64,000 bases of DNA from the NCBI GenBank assembly GCA_035702665.1, contig DASSQD010000030.1, positions 9,804 through 73,803 of the forward strand, in the 5' to 3' direction. Numbering within the stretch: position 1 is the first letter of the stretch; each line of letters opens with the position of its first letter. The notes under the pieces were generated by a model that was given only the letters and a program-made list of their open reading frames with translations, did not search any database and was not told where the DNA came from. Made by a program: the position numbers and the translations under genes. Positions 50,905 to 59,430 of this stretch are shown piece after piece. Source of the DNA: VBDM01 sp035702665 (lineage in GTDB: Bacteria; Pseudomonadota; Gammaproteobacteria; Burkholderiales; SG8-39).

Positions 50905-51996
50905 TCATCCTGAAAAAGCCAGCAGCCGCTCGAGGTCGGCCTGCGCCTTCGCCGCGTCGCGCCCGTCGCGGCGCACGCGCCGGTTCCGCAGCCAGCAGGC
51001 GAGAGCCCCCGAGCGCTGGCCGTCCTCGCCCACCTCGCGCGAGATGCGCATCACCGTCTCCACGCGAGCCTTGCGCCGACGAACGTAATTCGCCAGAGCA
51101 TGATCGATTTCCGCCGCGCCCGCCACCTCCTCGGCGAGCACGGCGGCGTCCTCCATCGCCATGCCCGCCCCCTGGCCGATGTTGGGCGTCATCGCGTGGA
51201 CCGCGTCGCCGAGGAGCGCCGCGCGGCCCCGGGTCCAGCGCTCCGGAGCGAGCTCCTCGATCTCCGTGACGATGATCTCCGCGGCCTCCGGAAGCGCGGC
51301 GAGCACGCGCCGCACGGCCGCCGCGCCGAACTGCGCGAACACGTCTCGCGGATCGGGCAGGGCCGCATCGAGCGGTGAGTTGAACGTGGTCCATACGTAC
51401 AGGCGGGTTTCGGAGATCGGCACGAGCCCGATGCGCGCGCCGCGGCCGAGGTATTCGGTGAAGCAGCGGACGCCGGCGACGTTGTCCATCACGAGGCGAT
51501 GGGACCGGTAGCCCATGTAGCGCGGAGCGATCTCGCCGAAGAGCTCGCGCCGGACTTGCGAACGGATGCCGTCGGCGCCCACCACGAGGGCGCCCTCGGG
51601 GATCTCGAGGCGCTTCATTCCGACGCCGAAGCGCACCGTTCCTTCGGGCAGGCTGCGGTAGAGCACGTCGAGCAGATGCGCGCGGTGCACGAGCGCGCCG
51701 CGCGCCAGCCTGCCGCCGTCGTAGAGCGGCCGGTAGTCGCGGGTCGCGAGCAGCCGGCCGTCCCGGTCGCGCGTCTCGCGGGTGAGGTAGGGCCAGGATT
51801 CGCGGCGCACGGCTTCGGCCAAGCCGTTCTTCTCGAGCACCGCCATCGCGTTGGGATTCATGATGATTCCCGCGCCGACCGGGTTGAGCTGCGGCGCGCG
51901 CTCCAGCACCGTCGCGGGCAGCCCGCGCAGCGCGAGCTCTCTCGCGAGCGAGAGACCTCCGATGCCGCCGCCGACGATCAGTGTCGGGATGCGCAT
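50905..51996 (-). CDS. FAD-dependent aromatic monooxygenase (salicylate hydroxylase-like)
   Basis: This 363-residue protein has FAD motif LIVGGGIGGLSLARELALRG, the middle motif VVGADGIRSQVRRELFG and the second FAD site GRAALLGDAVHAMTPNIGQGAGMAMEDA. This is the group A flavoprotein monooxygenase layout, closest in feel to salicylate or 3-hydroxybenzoate hydroxylases. The start at 51996 leaves 22 bp to the divergent dioxygenase gene. It probably hydroxylates the ring acid handled by this cluster. Confidence 0.88.
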   Translation of the reverse strand: MRIPTLIVGGGIGGLSLARELALRGLPATVLERAPQLNPVGAGIIMNPNAMAVLEKNGLAEAVRRESWPYLTRETRDRDGRLLATRDYRPLYDGGRLARGALVHRAHLLDVLYRSLPEGTVRFGVGMKRLEIPEGALVVGADGIRSQVRRELFGEIAPRYMGYRSHRLVMDNVAGVRCFTEYLGRGARIGLVPISETRLYVWTTFNSPLDAALPDPRDVFAQFGAAAVRRVLAALPEAAEIIVTEIEELAPERWTRGRAALLGDAVHAMTPNIGQGAGMAMEDAAVLAEEVAGAAEIDHALANYVRRRKARVETVMRISREVGEDGQRSGALACWLRNRRVRRDGRDAAKAQADLERLLAFSG

Positions 51997-52018
51997 AAGG
52001 GAGATATTATTTGAAATC

Positions 52019-53329
52019 ATGGGAGCCTTCGAACGGCGGAGCCTGACGGCGCTCGTTCAGCCCGACCGCGTGCACCGCTCGGTGTACGCCGACCCGGCGC
52101 TGTTCGAGCTGGAGATGGAACGGCTCTTCGGCCGTGCCTGGCTGGTGCTCGGCCACGAAAGCCAAGTCAGATCCCCGGGCGATTACTTCACCACGCGCAT
52201 GGGGCGCGAGCCGGTGATCGTCGTGAGGACGGGCGCGGACGAGATCGCAGTCCTCGTCAACCGCTGCATGCACCGCGGGACGATGGTCTGTCCCGAGGGC
52301 CGGGGCAACGCCGAGCGCTTCGTCTGTCCCTACCACGGCTGGAGCTACGACCGCGGGGGCATTCTCCAGGCCGTGCCGTTCGCCGACGGCTACGACAAGG
52401 CAAAGCTTCCCCGCGGCCTGAAGCCCGTGCCGCGCGTCGCGGTCTACCGCGGATTCATCTTCGCTTCGCTCGCCGCTTCGGGCGAATCGCTCGAGAGCTT
52501 TCTCGGGCCCGCGAAGGCGTCGTTCGACGACTTCGTCGACCGCGCGCCCGGCGGCGAGCTGGAGGTCGCGGGCGGCGTGTTCAAGCACGCGTACCACGGC
52601 AACTGGAAGCTGATGCTGGAGAACCACCTCGACGGCGCGCATCCCGCCTGGGTGCATGCCTCGTCGGTGGCAGTCGCGCGCGCGGCGCCGGAGCCCGGCA
52701 AGCCCGGGGAAGAGCATTACTTCGACATCGCCGTGAGGCAGATGCGCCAGAACGGCGCGCCCGACGCCGTGTGGGAAGGCACGGGCATGCGCGCCACGCC
52801 GCGCGGGCACGGCATCATGGGCGACTACCACGACGACAGCCGCCTCGTCGCCGGCATGGGCAATCCCGCGTTCGACGAGTACCGCAAGGCGCTCGCGGAG
52901 AAGGTCGGTCAGAAGGAGGCCGACCGCATCCTCCGCGTCACGCTGTGGAACACGGTCATCTACCCCAGCTGCTCGTTCATGAGCCAGTTCCGCCAGCTGC
53001 GCATCCTGCAGCCGCTCGCCGTCGACCGCACCGCGGTCCACACCTATTCCTTCCGCATGCCGCAGGCGCCGGCGCGCATGTTCCGCGACACCATCGCGTT
53101 CTCCAACGTCGTGAACGGCACCGGCTCGTGGGTGCTGACCGACGACCTCGAGGTCTACGAGCGCATCCAGCGCGGCTTCGCGAGCGGCGCGGTGGAGTGG
53201 GCGCAGATCGGACGCGGACTCGGAGGCGACGCCGCCGAGCCCGGCGGCGCATCGCGCGGCGCCACCGGCACGAGCGAGGTCTACATCCGCGCGCAGATGC
53301 GCGCCTGGCTGGACTACATGGCCGAATGA
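52019..53329 (+). CDS. Rieske ring-hydroxylating dioxygenase, alpha subunit
   Basis: This 436-residue protein has the Rieske centre Cys83-x-His85...Cys103-x2-His106 (CMHRG / CPYHGW) and the mononuclear iron motif ENHLDGAHPAWVH near residue 205. The start MGAFERRSLTALVQPDRVHR resembles benzoate/aminobenzoate-type alpha subunits. It overlaps the beta-subunit gene (ATGA). No ferredoxin or reductase is adjacent, so electron transfer must come from elsewhere. Confidence 0.93.
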   Translation: MGAFERRSLTALVQPDRVHRSVYADPALFELEMERLFGRAWLVLGHESQVRSPGDYFTTRMGREPVIVVRTGADEIAVLVNRCMHRGTMVCPEGRGNAERFVCPYHGWSYDRGGILQAVPFADGYDKAKLPRGLKPVPRVAVYRGFIFASLAASGESLESFLGPAKASFDDFVDRAPGGELEVAGGVFKHAYHGNWKLMLENHLDGAHPAWVHASSVAVARAAPEPGKPGEEHYFDIAVRQMRQNGAPDAVWEGTGMRATPRGHGIMGDYHDDSRLVAGMGNPAFDEYRKALAEKVGQKEADRILRVTLWNTVIYPSCSFMSQFRQLRILQPLAVDRTAVHTYSFRMPQAPARMFRDTIAFSNVVNGTGSWVLTDDLEVYERIQRGFASGAVEWAQIGRGLGGDAAEPGGASRGATGTSEVYIRAQMRAWLDYMAE

Positions 53330-53784
53330 CGCTCGAGGAGTTCCTGTACCGCGAGGCGAGGCTGCTCGACACGCAGCAGCTCGAGGCCTGGCTGGACCTC
53401 TTCACCGACGACGCGACCTACTGGGTGCCCTTGGAGCGCGCGCAGCGGGAAGCGCTCGAGACCAGCTCGATCATCCACGACGACCGCACGCTGCTCGAGC
53501 TGCGCGTGAAGCAGGCGCGCCACCCGCGCGCGCACGCGCGCGCGCCGCTCGCGCGCACCGTGCACCAGGTCGGCAACGTGATGGTGCTCTCCGAGGAGAA
53601 CGGGGAGATCCGGGTCGCGTCGACGCTGACGCTGGTCGAGTTCCGGGCCGAGCGCCAGCGGGTCTGGGGCGCGCTGGTCGAGCACCGGCTGCGGCGCGAG
53701 GGCGAGAGCTTCCGCATCGCGCACAAACGCGTCGAGCTGGTCAATTCCGAGGGCGAGATCGACGGGGTCGCGATTCTCTTTTGA
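53326..53784 (+). CDS. Ring-hydroxylating dioxygenase, beta subunit
   Basis: This 152-residue NTF2/SnoaL-like protein has the typical N-terminal helix and FLYREARLLDTQQLEAWLDLFTDDATYWVP, followed by VHQVGNVMVL and VEFRAERQRVWGALVEHRLRR. It is the structural partner of the alpha subunit, with which it overlaps by 4 bp. Confidence 0.92.
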   Translation: MTLEEFLYREARLLDTQQLEAWLDLFTDDATYWVPLERAQREALETSSIIHDDRTLLELRVKQARHPRAHARAPLARTVHQVGNVMVLSEENGEIRVASTLTLVEFRAERQRVWGALVEHRLRREGESFRIAHKRVELVNSEGEIDGVAILF

Positions 53785-54572
53785 AGGTCTTCCGCGACTA
53801 CACTCAAGGCGAGCTCGACCGGCAGTACGAGCAGCGCAGCTTCGCACCCAACGCCGACGAGATCATCAAGCGGTACGGCGCGGCGAGCGATGCGGTGAGG
53901 GCGAGGTTCGGCGAGCCCGAGACGCTGGCGTACGGACCGAGCGCCGTGGAGGTTCTCGATGTCTATGGTGGACGCCGTGATCGCATCGTCGCCTTCGTGC
54001 ACGGCGGCGCCTGGGCGCGCATGGGCAAGCGCCCCAGCGCCTTCGCTGCGGGGACCTTCCTCGGCGCCGGCGCGACTTACGTGGCGCTCGGCTTCGGCCT
54101 GCTTCCCTCGATCACGCTGCCCGAAATGGTGGACCAGGTCTGTCGCGCGCTCGAATTCCTTCGCGAAAAACTCAAGCCAAAGAGCCTCGTGCTGATCGGA
54201 CATTCCTCCGGCGCGCACCTGTCCGCGTGCGCTTTGACGAGGGTGTCGTTCCTAGACGCGGCGTTGCTCATCTCCGGTGTGTACGACCTCGAGCCGGTGC
54301 GGCTATCCTCCCGGAATGCCTACGTGAGGCTCGACGAGCGGCTGGAGCGCGAATACTCGCCGATCCGCCACGCTTCGCGCATCGTCTGCCCCGTCACCGT
54401 GGCCTGCGGCGGGAAGGAGGGCCCCGAGTTCTTCCGCCAGTCGAAGGAGCTTGCCGAGAAGCTGCCGACGCCGCTGCTCGTCGGCGAGGGCCTCAACCAC
54501 TTCGAGATGGTCGAGACGCTGGCCGACGGAGGCTCGGCGCTCGGCCGCAAGGCGCTCGAACTGCTCACCTAG
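53781..54572 (+). CDS. Alpha/beta hydrolase, arylformamidase-like
   Basis: This 263-residue protein starts at a TTG overlapping the dioxygenase beta stop (TTGA). The oxyanion motif HGGAWARMGK and nucleophile motif GHSSGAHLSACAL match the kynurenine formamidase/carbamate hydrolase group; a late GLNHFEMVE supplies the histidine. Coupling to the dioxygenase suggests it hydrolyses an amide or ester of the aromatic substrate or product. It converges with the next gene with a 4-bp overlap. Confidence 0.82.
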   Translation: MKVFRDYTQGELDRQYEQRSFAPNADEIIKRYGAASDAVRARFGEPETLAYGPSAVEVLDVYGGRRDRIVAFVHGGAWARMGKRPSAFAAGTFLGAGATYVALGFGLLPSITLPEMVDQVCRALEFLREKLKPKSLVLIGHSSGAHLSACALTRVSFLDAALLISGVYDLEPVRLSSRNAYVRLDERLEREYSPIRHASRIVCPVTVACGGKEGPEFFRQSKELAEKLPTPLLVGEGLNHFEMVETLADGGSALGRKALELLT

Positions 54573-56938
54573 GCGGCCTTCTTTCCGGGACCGTCGCTTT
54601 TCTCGTCACCGAGCGCGGGCTCGTCCTTCGCCTCGTGGCTCGGCGGCCGCGTGGCGATTCGGCCGGCCGTCCATTCGGCGCGTTCGGTCGTCGCGAGGCG
54701 GTACGCCTGGTCGCGGCCCGGCCAGTAGGGCCGGGGCCAGAACTGGCCGGTGTGCTGGTACCACGCGGCCGCGTGCAGCGTGAAATAGGGATCGGACAGG
54801 TGCGTGCGCGCGAGCGCGACGAGGTCGGCGCGGCCCGACACGACGATGGTGTTCACCTGGTCGGCGCTGGTGATGTTGCCCACCGCCATGGTCGCGAGGC
54901 CGAGCTCGTTCCTGATCTTGTCGGCGTAGGGCGTCTGGTACATGCGCCCGTAGATCGGCTTCTGGTTCGGCACCACCTGCCCGGTCGAGACGTCGATCAG
55001 ATCGACGCCGGCGTCCTTGAAAGCGCGCGCCAGGGCGAGCAGGTCTGCCTCCGACAGGCCGCCCGGCGCCCAGTCGGTCGCCGAGATGCGGATCGACATC
55101 GGCTTCTCCTCCGGCCAGACCGCGCGCACCGCGCGGAACAGCTCGAGCGGCCACCGCAGGCGGTTCGCGATCGGCCCGCCGTATTCGTCCTCGCGCCGGT
55201 TCGTGAGCGGCGAGATGAACGACGAGAGCAGGTAGCCGTGCGCCATGTGCAGCTCGAGCATGTCGAACCCCGCCTGGTCGGCGTACCTCGCCGAGCGGAC
55301 GAAGTCCTCGCCGATCCTGTCCATGTCGGCGCGCGCCATCTCGCGCGGCGCCTGCGATTGCGGTCCGTAGGGCAGGGGCGAGGGCGCGACGAGCGGCCAG
55401 TTGCCCGAATCGAGCGGGTGGTCGGAGCGCTCCCAGCCGAGCTGGGTCGAGCCCTTGCGCCCCGAGTGGCCGAGCTGCATGCACAGCTTCGCCGCCGACT
55501 GCGCGTGGCAGAAATCGACGATGCGCCGGAACGCGTCGCGCTGGGTCTCGTTCCACAGCCCCGTGCATCCGGGCGAGATGCGCGCCTCGGGCGAAGTGCA
55601 GGTCATCTCGACGAACACCAGGCCCGCGCCGCCGACCGCGCGGCTGCCCAGATGCACCAGGTGCCAGTCGTTCGGCACGCCGTCGGCCGCCATGTACTGG
55701 TCCATGGGCGACACCACCACGCGATTCTCGACGCGCATGCCGCGCAGGGTGAACGGCGTGAACATCGGCGGCGGCGGGTTGCGCACCGCCACCTCGAACC
55801 CCGGCGGGATGAACTTGTCCGCGAACCAGCGCGAGACGGTCTCGAGGAACCTCGGGTCGCGCAGGCGCACGTTCTCGTAGGTGATCTGCTTGGAGCGCGA
55901 CATGAGCCCGAAGGCGAACTGCGGCGGGTCCATGTTCCAGTAGCGGCGCATGTTCTCGAACCAGGCGAGCGACACGTCGGCGGCGTGCTGCGTGCGCTCG
56001 ACGCCCTCGCGGCGCTGCGAGTCGTAGCGCGCCAGCGCCGCCTTGACGCCGCCCTCGCTGCGCAGCGACTCGTACAGCGCGATCGCGTCCTCCATCGCGA
56101 GCTTGGTGCCCGAGCCGATGGAGAAATGCGCGGTCGCCTTGGCGTCGCCCACCAGCACCACCTTGTCCATCACCCAGGTGGCGTTGCGGATGTTCGGGAA
56201 GTTGCGCCACTGCGAGCGGTTGGCGACGAGCTTGTGGCCCGCCAGCTCCTCGGCGAACAGCCCTTCGAGCGCGCGCAGCGTCTGGGGCTCGTCCATCTTG
56301 CCGAAGCCCGAGCGCTCCCAGGTGTCGGCGTTGGTCTCGATGATCCAGGTGCTCGCGCCCTTCTCGTACTGGTAGGTGTGCGCGAGCAGGATGCCGTGCT
56401 CGCTCTCCTTGAAGAAGTACTTGAAGGCGTCGAGCGGGCGGGCCGACCCCAGCCAGACGAACTTGTTCGGCCGCAGGTCGACCGAGGGCTTGAAGTGGTC
56501 GCGGTAGGTCTCGCGCGTGCGCGAGTTGATGCCGTCCGCGGCGACCACGAGGTCGCTGTCCCTGAAATCCGCGACGGACACCTCGCTCTGGAAGCGCATC
56601 GCGACGCCGAGCTCCCGGCAGCGCTGCTGCAGGAGCTTCAGCAGCGTCACGCGCGAGCAGCCGCAGAAGCCGTTGCCCGCGCAGCGCAGCGCGTGCCCCT
56701 TGTAGACGACCTCGACGTCGTCCCAGTAGGCGAAGCTCCGCCGGATCGATTCGTACGAGGGCGCGTCGTAGTCCTGGAAGGTCCCGAGCGTCGCGTCGGA
56801 GAACACGACGCCGAAGCCGAAGGTGTCGTCGGCGCGGTTGCGCTCGTGCAGCTCGACGTCCCAGCGCGGCCAGCGCTTCTTCGCGAGCAGCGCGAAGTAC
56901 AGCCCGCCCGGTCCGCCGCCGACGATGCTGATCTTCAC
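54569..56938 (-). CDS. Fused flavin monooxygenase / old-yellow-enzyme (salicylyl-CoA 5-hydroxylase or 2-aminobenzoyl-CoA monooxygenase/reductase type)
   Basis: This 789-residue protein joins two flavoenzymes. Residues 1 to about 385 form a group A monooxygenase (IVGGGPGGLYFALLAKK; VLVGDAKATAHFSIGSGTKLAMEDA). From about 390 on there is an old-yellow-enzyme barrel (FTPFTLRGMRVENRVVVSPM; MQLGHSGRKGSTQ). The fusion is known for 2-aminobenzoyl-CoA monooxygenase/reductase of Azoarcus and for salicylyl-CoA 5-hydroxylase homologues. It would hydroxylate, and perhaps reduce, an aromatic CoA ester. The RidA, dehydrogenase and hydratase genes behind it fit subsequent beta-oxidation-like steps. Confidence 0.88.
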   Translation of the reverse strand: MKISIVGGGPGGLYFALLAKKRWPRWDVELHERNRADDTFGFGVVFSDATLGTFQDYDAPSYESIRRSFAYWDDVEVVYKGHALRCAGNGFCGCSRVTLLKLLQQRCRELGVAMRFQSEVSVADFRDSDLVVAADGINSRTRETYRDHFKPSVDLRPNKFVWLGSARPLDAFKYFFKESEHGILLAHTYQYEKGASTWIIETNADTWERSGFGKMDEPQTLRALEGLFAEELAGHKLVANRSQWRNFPNIRNATWVMDKVVLVGDAKATAHFSIGSGTKLAMEDAIALYESLRSEGGVKAALARYDSQRREGVERTQHAADVSLAWFENMRRYWNMDPPQFAFGLMSRSKQITYENVRLRDPRFLETVSRWFADKFIPPGFEVAVRNPPPPMFTPFTLRGMRVENRVVVSPMDQYMAADGVPNDWHLVHLGSRAVGGAGLVFVEMTCTSPEARISPGCTGLWNETQRDAFRRIVDFCHAQSAAKLCMQLGHSGRKGSTQLGWERSDHPLDSGNWPLVAPSPLPYGPQSQAPREMARADMDRIGEDFVRSARYADQAGFDMLELHMAHGYLLSSFISPLTNRREDEYGGPIANRLRWPLELFRAVRAVWPEEKPMSIRISATDWAPGGLSEADLLALARAFKDAGVDLIDVSTGQVVPNQKPIYGRMYQTPYADKIRNELGLATMAVGNITSADQVNTIVVSGRADLVALARTHLSDPYFTLHAAAWYQHTGQFWPRPYWPGRDQAYRLATTERAEWTAGRIATRPPSHEAKDEPALGDEKSDGPGKKAA

Positions 56939-56948
56939 CGGCCCCGCC

Positions 56949-57341
56949 TCAGTCGGGAATCACCGCGGTCGCCTCGATCTCGAGGCGCGCCCGGGATTCG
57001 ACCAGCGCGCCCACCTGCACCACGCTCATCGTCGGGTAGTGCCTGCCCATCAGCTCGCGGTAGGCCTCGCCGACCGCCTTGAGCGAGGCGAGATATTCGT
57101 CGCGGTCGACCACGTACCAGGTGAGCCGCACGAGGTGCTCGGGCTTGCCTTTCGCCTGGGCGAGCGCTTCGAGAACGTTCTTCAGAGCCTGGCGGAACTG
57201 GCCGGCGAAGTCCTTCGCCTCCCAGGCGCCGTCCTTCCATCCGACCTGGCCGGCGATGTAGACGGTGGTGCCGCCCTTCACGGCGATGGCGTTGGAATAG
57301 CCGCGCGGCTTCGACCACGACGGCGGTTGCAGGATGTTCAC
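56949..57341 (-). CDS. RidA/YjgF family protein (enamine/imine deaminase)
   Basis: This 130-residue protein starts at GTG overlapping the acyl-CoA dehydrogenase stop (GTGA). The family pattern is clear: SNAIAVKGGTTVYIAGQVGW, QALKNVLEALAQAKGKPEHLVRLTWYV and ARLEIEATAVI with the conserved Arg and Glu. RidA proteins hydrolyse reactive imines. Next to a possible aminobenzoyl-CoA hydroxylase/reductase, it may deaminate an enamine intermediate. Confidence 0.88.
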   Translation of the reverse strand: MNILQPPSWSKPRGYSNAIAVKGGTTVYIAGQVGWKDGAWEAKDFAGQFRQALKNVLEALAQAKGKPEHLVRLTWYVVDRDEYLASLKAVGEAYRELMGRHYPTMSVVQVGALVESRARLEIEATAVIPD

Positions 57342-58486
57342 GATGGCTCCTTGAGCAGTTCGCGCGCGATGATCAGCTTCTGCACCTCGGTCGCGCCCTC
57401 GTAGATGCGCAGCGCGCGCACTTCCCGGTAGAGGCGCTCCACCGGGTGGCCGCGCTTCACGCCGAGGCCGCCGCAGATCTGCACCGCGGCGTCGACCACG
57501 CCTTGCGCGGTCTCGGTCGCGTGCATCTTGGCCATCGCCGCCTCGCGGGTCACGCGCCGCTCCTTCACGTCGCGCGTCCACGCGGCGCGGTAGGCGAGGA
57601 GGGCGGCGGCCTCGATCCCGGTCGCCATGTCGGCGAGCTTGCCCTGGGTCGTCTGGAAGTCGGCGAGCGGCTGGCCGAACATCTTCCGCTCCCTCGCGCG
57701 CGACAGCGCCTCGGCGAGCGCGCGCCGCGCGAAGCCCAGCGCCGCGGCCGCGACGCCGGTGCGGAAGATGTCGAGCGTTCGCATCGCGAGCTTGAATCCC
57801 TCGCCCTCCCCGCCCAGCAGGTTCGCCGCCGGCACGCGGCAGCCGGAGAAGCGCAGGCTCGCCATCGGATGCGGCGCGACGATCTCGATGCGCTCGGCGA
57901 TCGAGAGCCCGGGCGCGTCGGCGTCGACGACGAAGGCCGAGATGCCCTTCGTTCCGGGGTCGCTCCCGGTGCGCGCGAACACGACGTAGAAATCCGCGAT
58001 GCCGCCGTTCGAGATCCAGGTCTTGGCGCCGTCGAGCACGTAGTGCGCGCCGTCGCGCCTCGCGCGCGTCGACAGCGCGGCGGCGTCCGACCCCGCGTCG
58101 GGCTCGGACAGGGCGAAGGCCGCGATCGCCTCTCCCTTCGCCGCGCGCGCCACGTAGCGGCGCTTCTGCGACTCGCTCCCGGCGAGCGCGACCGGTCCGC
58201 TGCCCAGGCCCTGCATGGTGAGCGCGAAATCGGCGAGGCCCGAGTGGAAGGCGAACACCTCGCGGAGGAGCGCGAGCGAGCGCACGTCGAAGCGCGAGTC
58301 CTCGGGCGCGCAGTGCGCGAGGAAGCCCGCGGCGCCGAGGTCCGTCACCAGGCGCCGGCACACCGCGTCTTCATCGCCGTCGTGCGCGTAGGCGAGATGC
58401 GCGGCGGCCCATTCCTCCGCCTTGCGCGCGAGCGCGGCGTGCCGCGGCTCGAAAAACGGCCACTCGAGGTGCGCGAAGCGGTCCAT
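57338..58486 (-). CDS. Acyl-CoA dehydrogenase
   Basis: This 382-residue flavoprotein has FALSEPDAGSDAAALSTRARR near residue 130, a central KTWISNGGIADFYVVFART and the C-terminal ICGGLGVKRGHPVERLYREVRALRIYEGATEVQ with the catalytic Glu in YEGATE. It likely introduces a double bond into the alicyclic or acyl CoA product of the fused flavoenzyme. Confidence 0.92.
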   Translation of the reverse strand: MDRFAHLEWPFFEPRHAALARKAEEWAAAHLAYAHDGDEDAVCRRLVTDLGAAGFLAHCAPEDSRFDVRSLALLREVFAFHSGLADFALTMQGLGSGPVALAGSESQKRRYVARAAKGEAIAAFALSEPDAGSDAAALSTRARRDGAHYVLDGAKTWISNGGIADFYVVFARTGSDPGTKGISAFVVDADAPGLSIAERIEIVAPHPMASLRFSGCRVPAANLLGGEGEGFKLAMRTLDIFRTGVAAAALGFARRALAEALSRARERKMFGQPLADFQTTQGKLADMATGIEAAALLAYRAAWTRDVKERRVTREAAMAKMHATETAQGVVDAAVQICGGLGVKRGHPVERLYREVRALRIYEGATEVQKLIIARELLKEPS

Positions 58487-58494
58487 GCGAGGCG

Positions 58495-59313
58495 CTAATC
58501 TCCCTCGAAAACCGGCTTCTTCTTCGCCGCGAACGCCTCGTAGGCGCGGTGGAAGTCCTTCGTCCGCATGCAGTGCGCCTGCGCCTCGGCCTCCATGTCG
58601 ACCGCGCGGTCGAGGTCGACCGCCCATTCCTCGTGGAGCATCTTCTTGGTCATCGCGTGCGCGAGGGTCGGCCCGGAGGCGAGCTGCTGCGCCGCGCCGA
58701 GCGCCTGTGCCAGCACCCGGTCGGGCTCGGCGAGCGCGTTGAAGAAGCCCCACGCGAGGCCTTCCTCTCCCGACATCGCCCTCCCCGTATACAGGAGCTC
58801 GGCCGCGCGCCCCTGGCCGATCACGCGCGGCAACATGGCGCAGGCGCCCATGTCGCAGCCGGCGAGGCCGACGCGCGTGAACAGGAACGCGACCTTCGCT
58901 CCGCGCGTGCCGTAGCGCAGGTCGGAGAAGAGCGCGAGGATCGCGCCGGCCCCGGCGCACACGCCGTCGACCGCGGCGACGACCGGCTGCGGGCAGGCGC
59001 GCATCGCCTTGACGAGGTCGCCGGTCATGCGCGTGAACTCGAGCAGCTGCGCAGGCTTCATCCGGGTCAGCGGCCCGATGATCTCGTGCACGTCGCCGCC
59101 GGAGCAGAAATTGCCGCCCGCGCCGGTGATGACCACGGCCCGGACGTCGCGCGCGGCGGCCAGGGCGCGGAACAGGTCGCGCAGCTCGGCGTACGAATCG
59201 AAGGTGAGCGGATTCTTCTTCTCCGGCCGGTCGAGCGTGATCAGGCCGACCCGCTCCTCGGCGCGCCAGCGGAAGTGCGCGGGCCGGTAGCCGGCCAGAT
59301 CGGCTTTGCTCAT
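58495..59313 (-). CDS. Enoyl-CoA hydratase/isomerase family protein
   Basis: This 272-residue crotonase-fold protein has RVGLITLDRPEKKNPLTFDSY, the oxyanion-hole segment VVITGAGGNFCSGGDVHEI and VVAAVDGVCAGAGAILALFSDL. It is the first gene of the minus-strand CoA-ester unit, 8 bp before the acyl-CoA dehydrogenase gene. It may hydrate the ring-derived enoyl-CoA or open a ring. Confidence 0.9.
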   Translation of the reverse strand: MSKADLAGYRPAHFRWRAEERVGLITLDRPEKKNPLTFDSYAELRDLFRALAAARDVRAVVITGAGGNFCSGGDVHEIIGPLTRMKPAQLLEFTRMTGDLVKAMRACPQPVVAAVDGVCAGAGAILALFSDLRYGTRGAKVAFLFTRVGLAGCDMGACAMLPRVIGQGRAAELLYTGRAMSGEEGLAWGFFNALAEPDRVLAQALGAAQQLASGPTLAHAMTKKMLHEEWAVDLDRAVDMEAEAQAHCMRTKDFHRAYEAFAAKKKPVFEGD

Positions 59314-59376
59314 CGCGTCCCCTTTCCTCGTGGAGCGTAGGCTTCCGTACCGGCATTATCCACTGCCCGCGCCGGC

Positions 59377-59405
59377 TTGACTTCTCCTTTCCGCGCACAT
59401 AAGGT
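59377..59405 (+). promoter_or_regulatory. Sigma-70-type promoter of the Liv-type ABC importer
   Basis: TTGACT (59377-59382) and TAAGGT (59400-59405) are 17 bp apart, upstream of a GGAGGGG ribosome site and the ATG at 59431. The predicted leader is about 19 nt. Confidence 0.65.
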
Positions 59406-59430
59406 CTGCCTTTCCGCCGGAGGGGAAATC

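Noticed and set aside
54227..57082. Long plus-strand frame opposite the fused flavoenzyme gene
   Set aside because: It is a shadow frame; the minus strand encodes two clear flavoenzyme domains without interruption.
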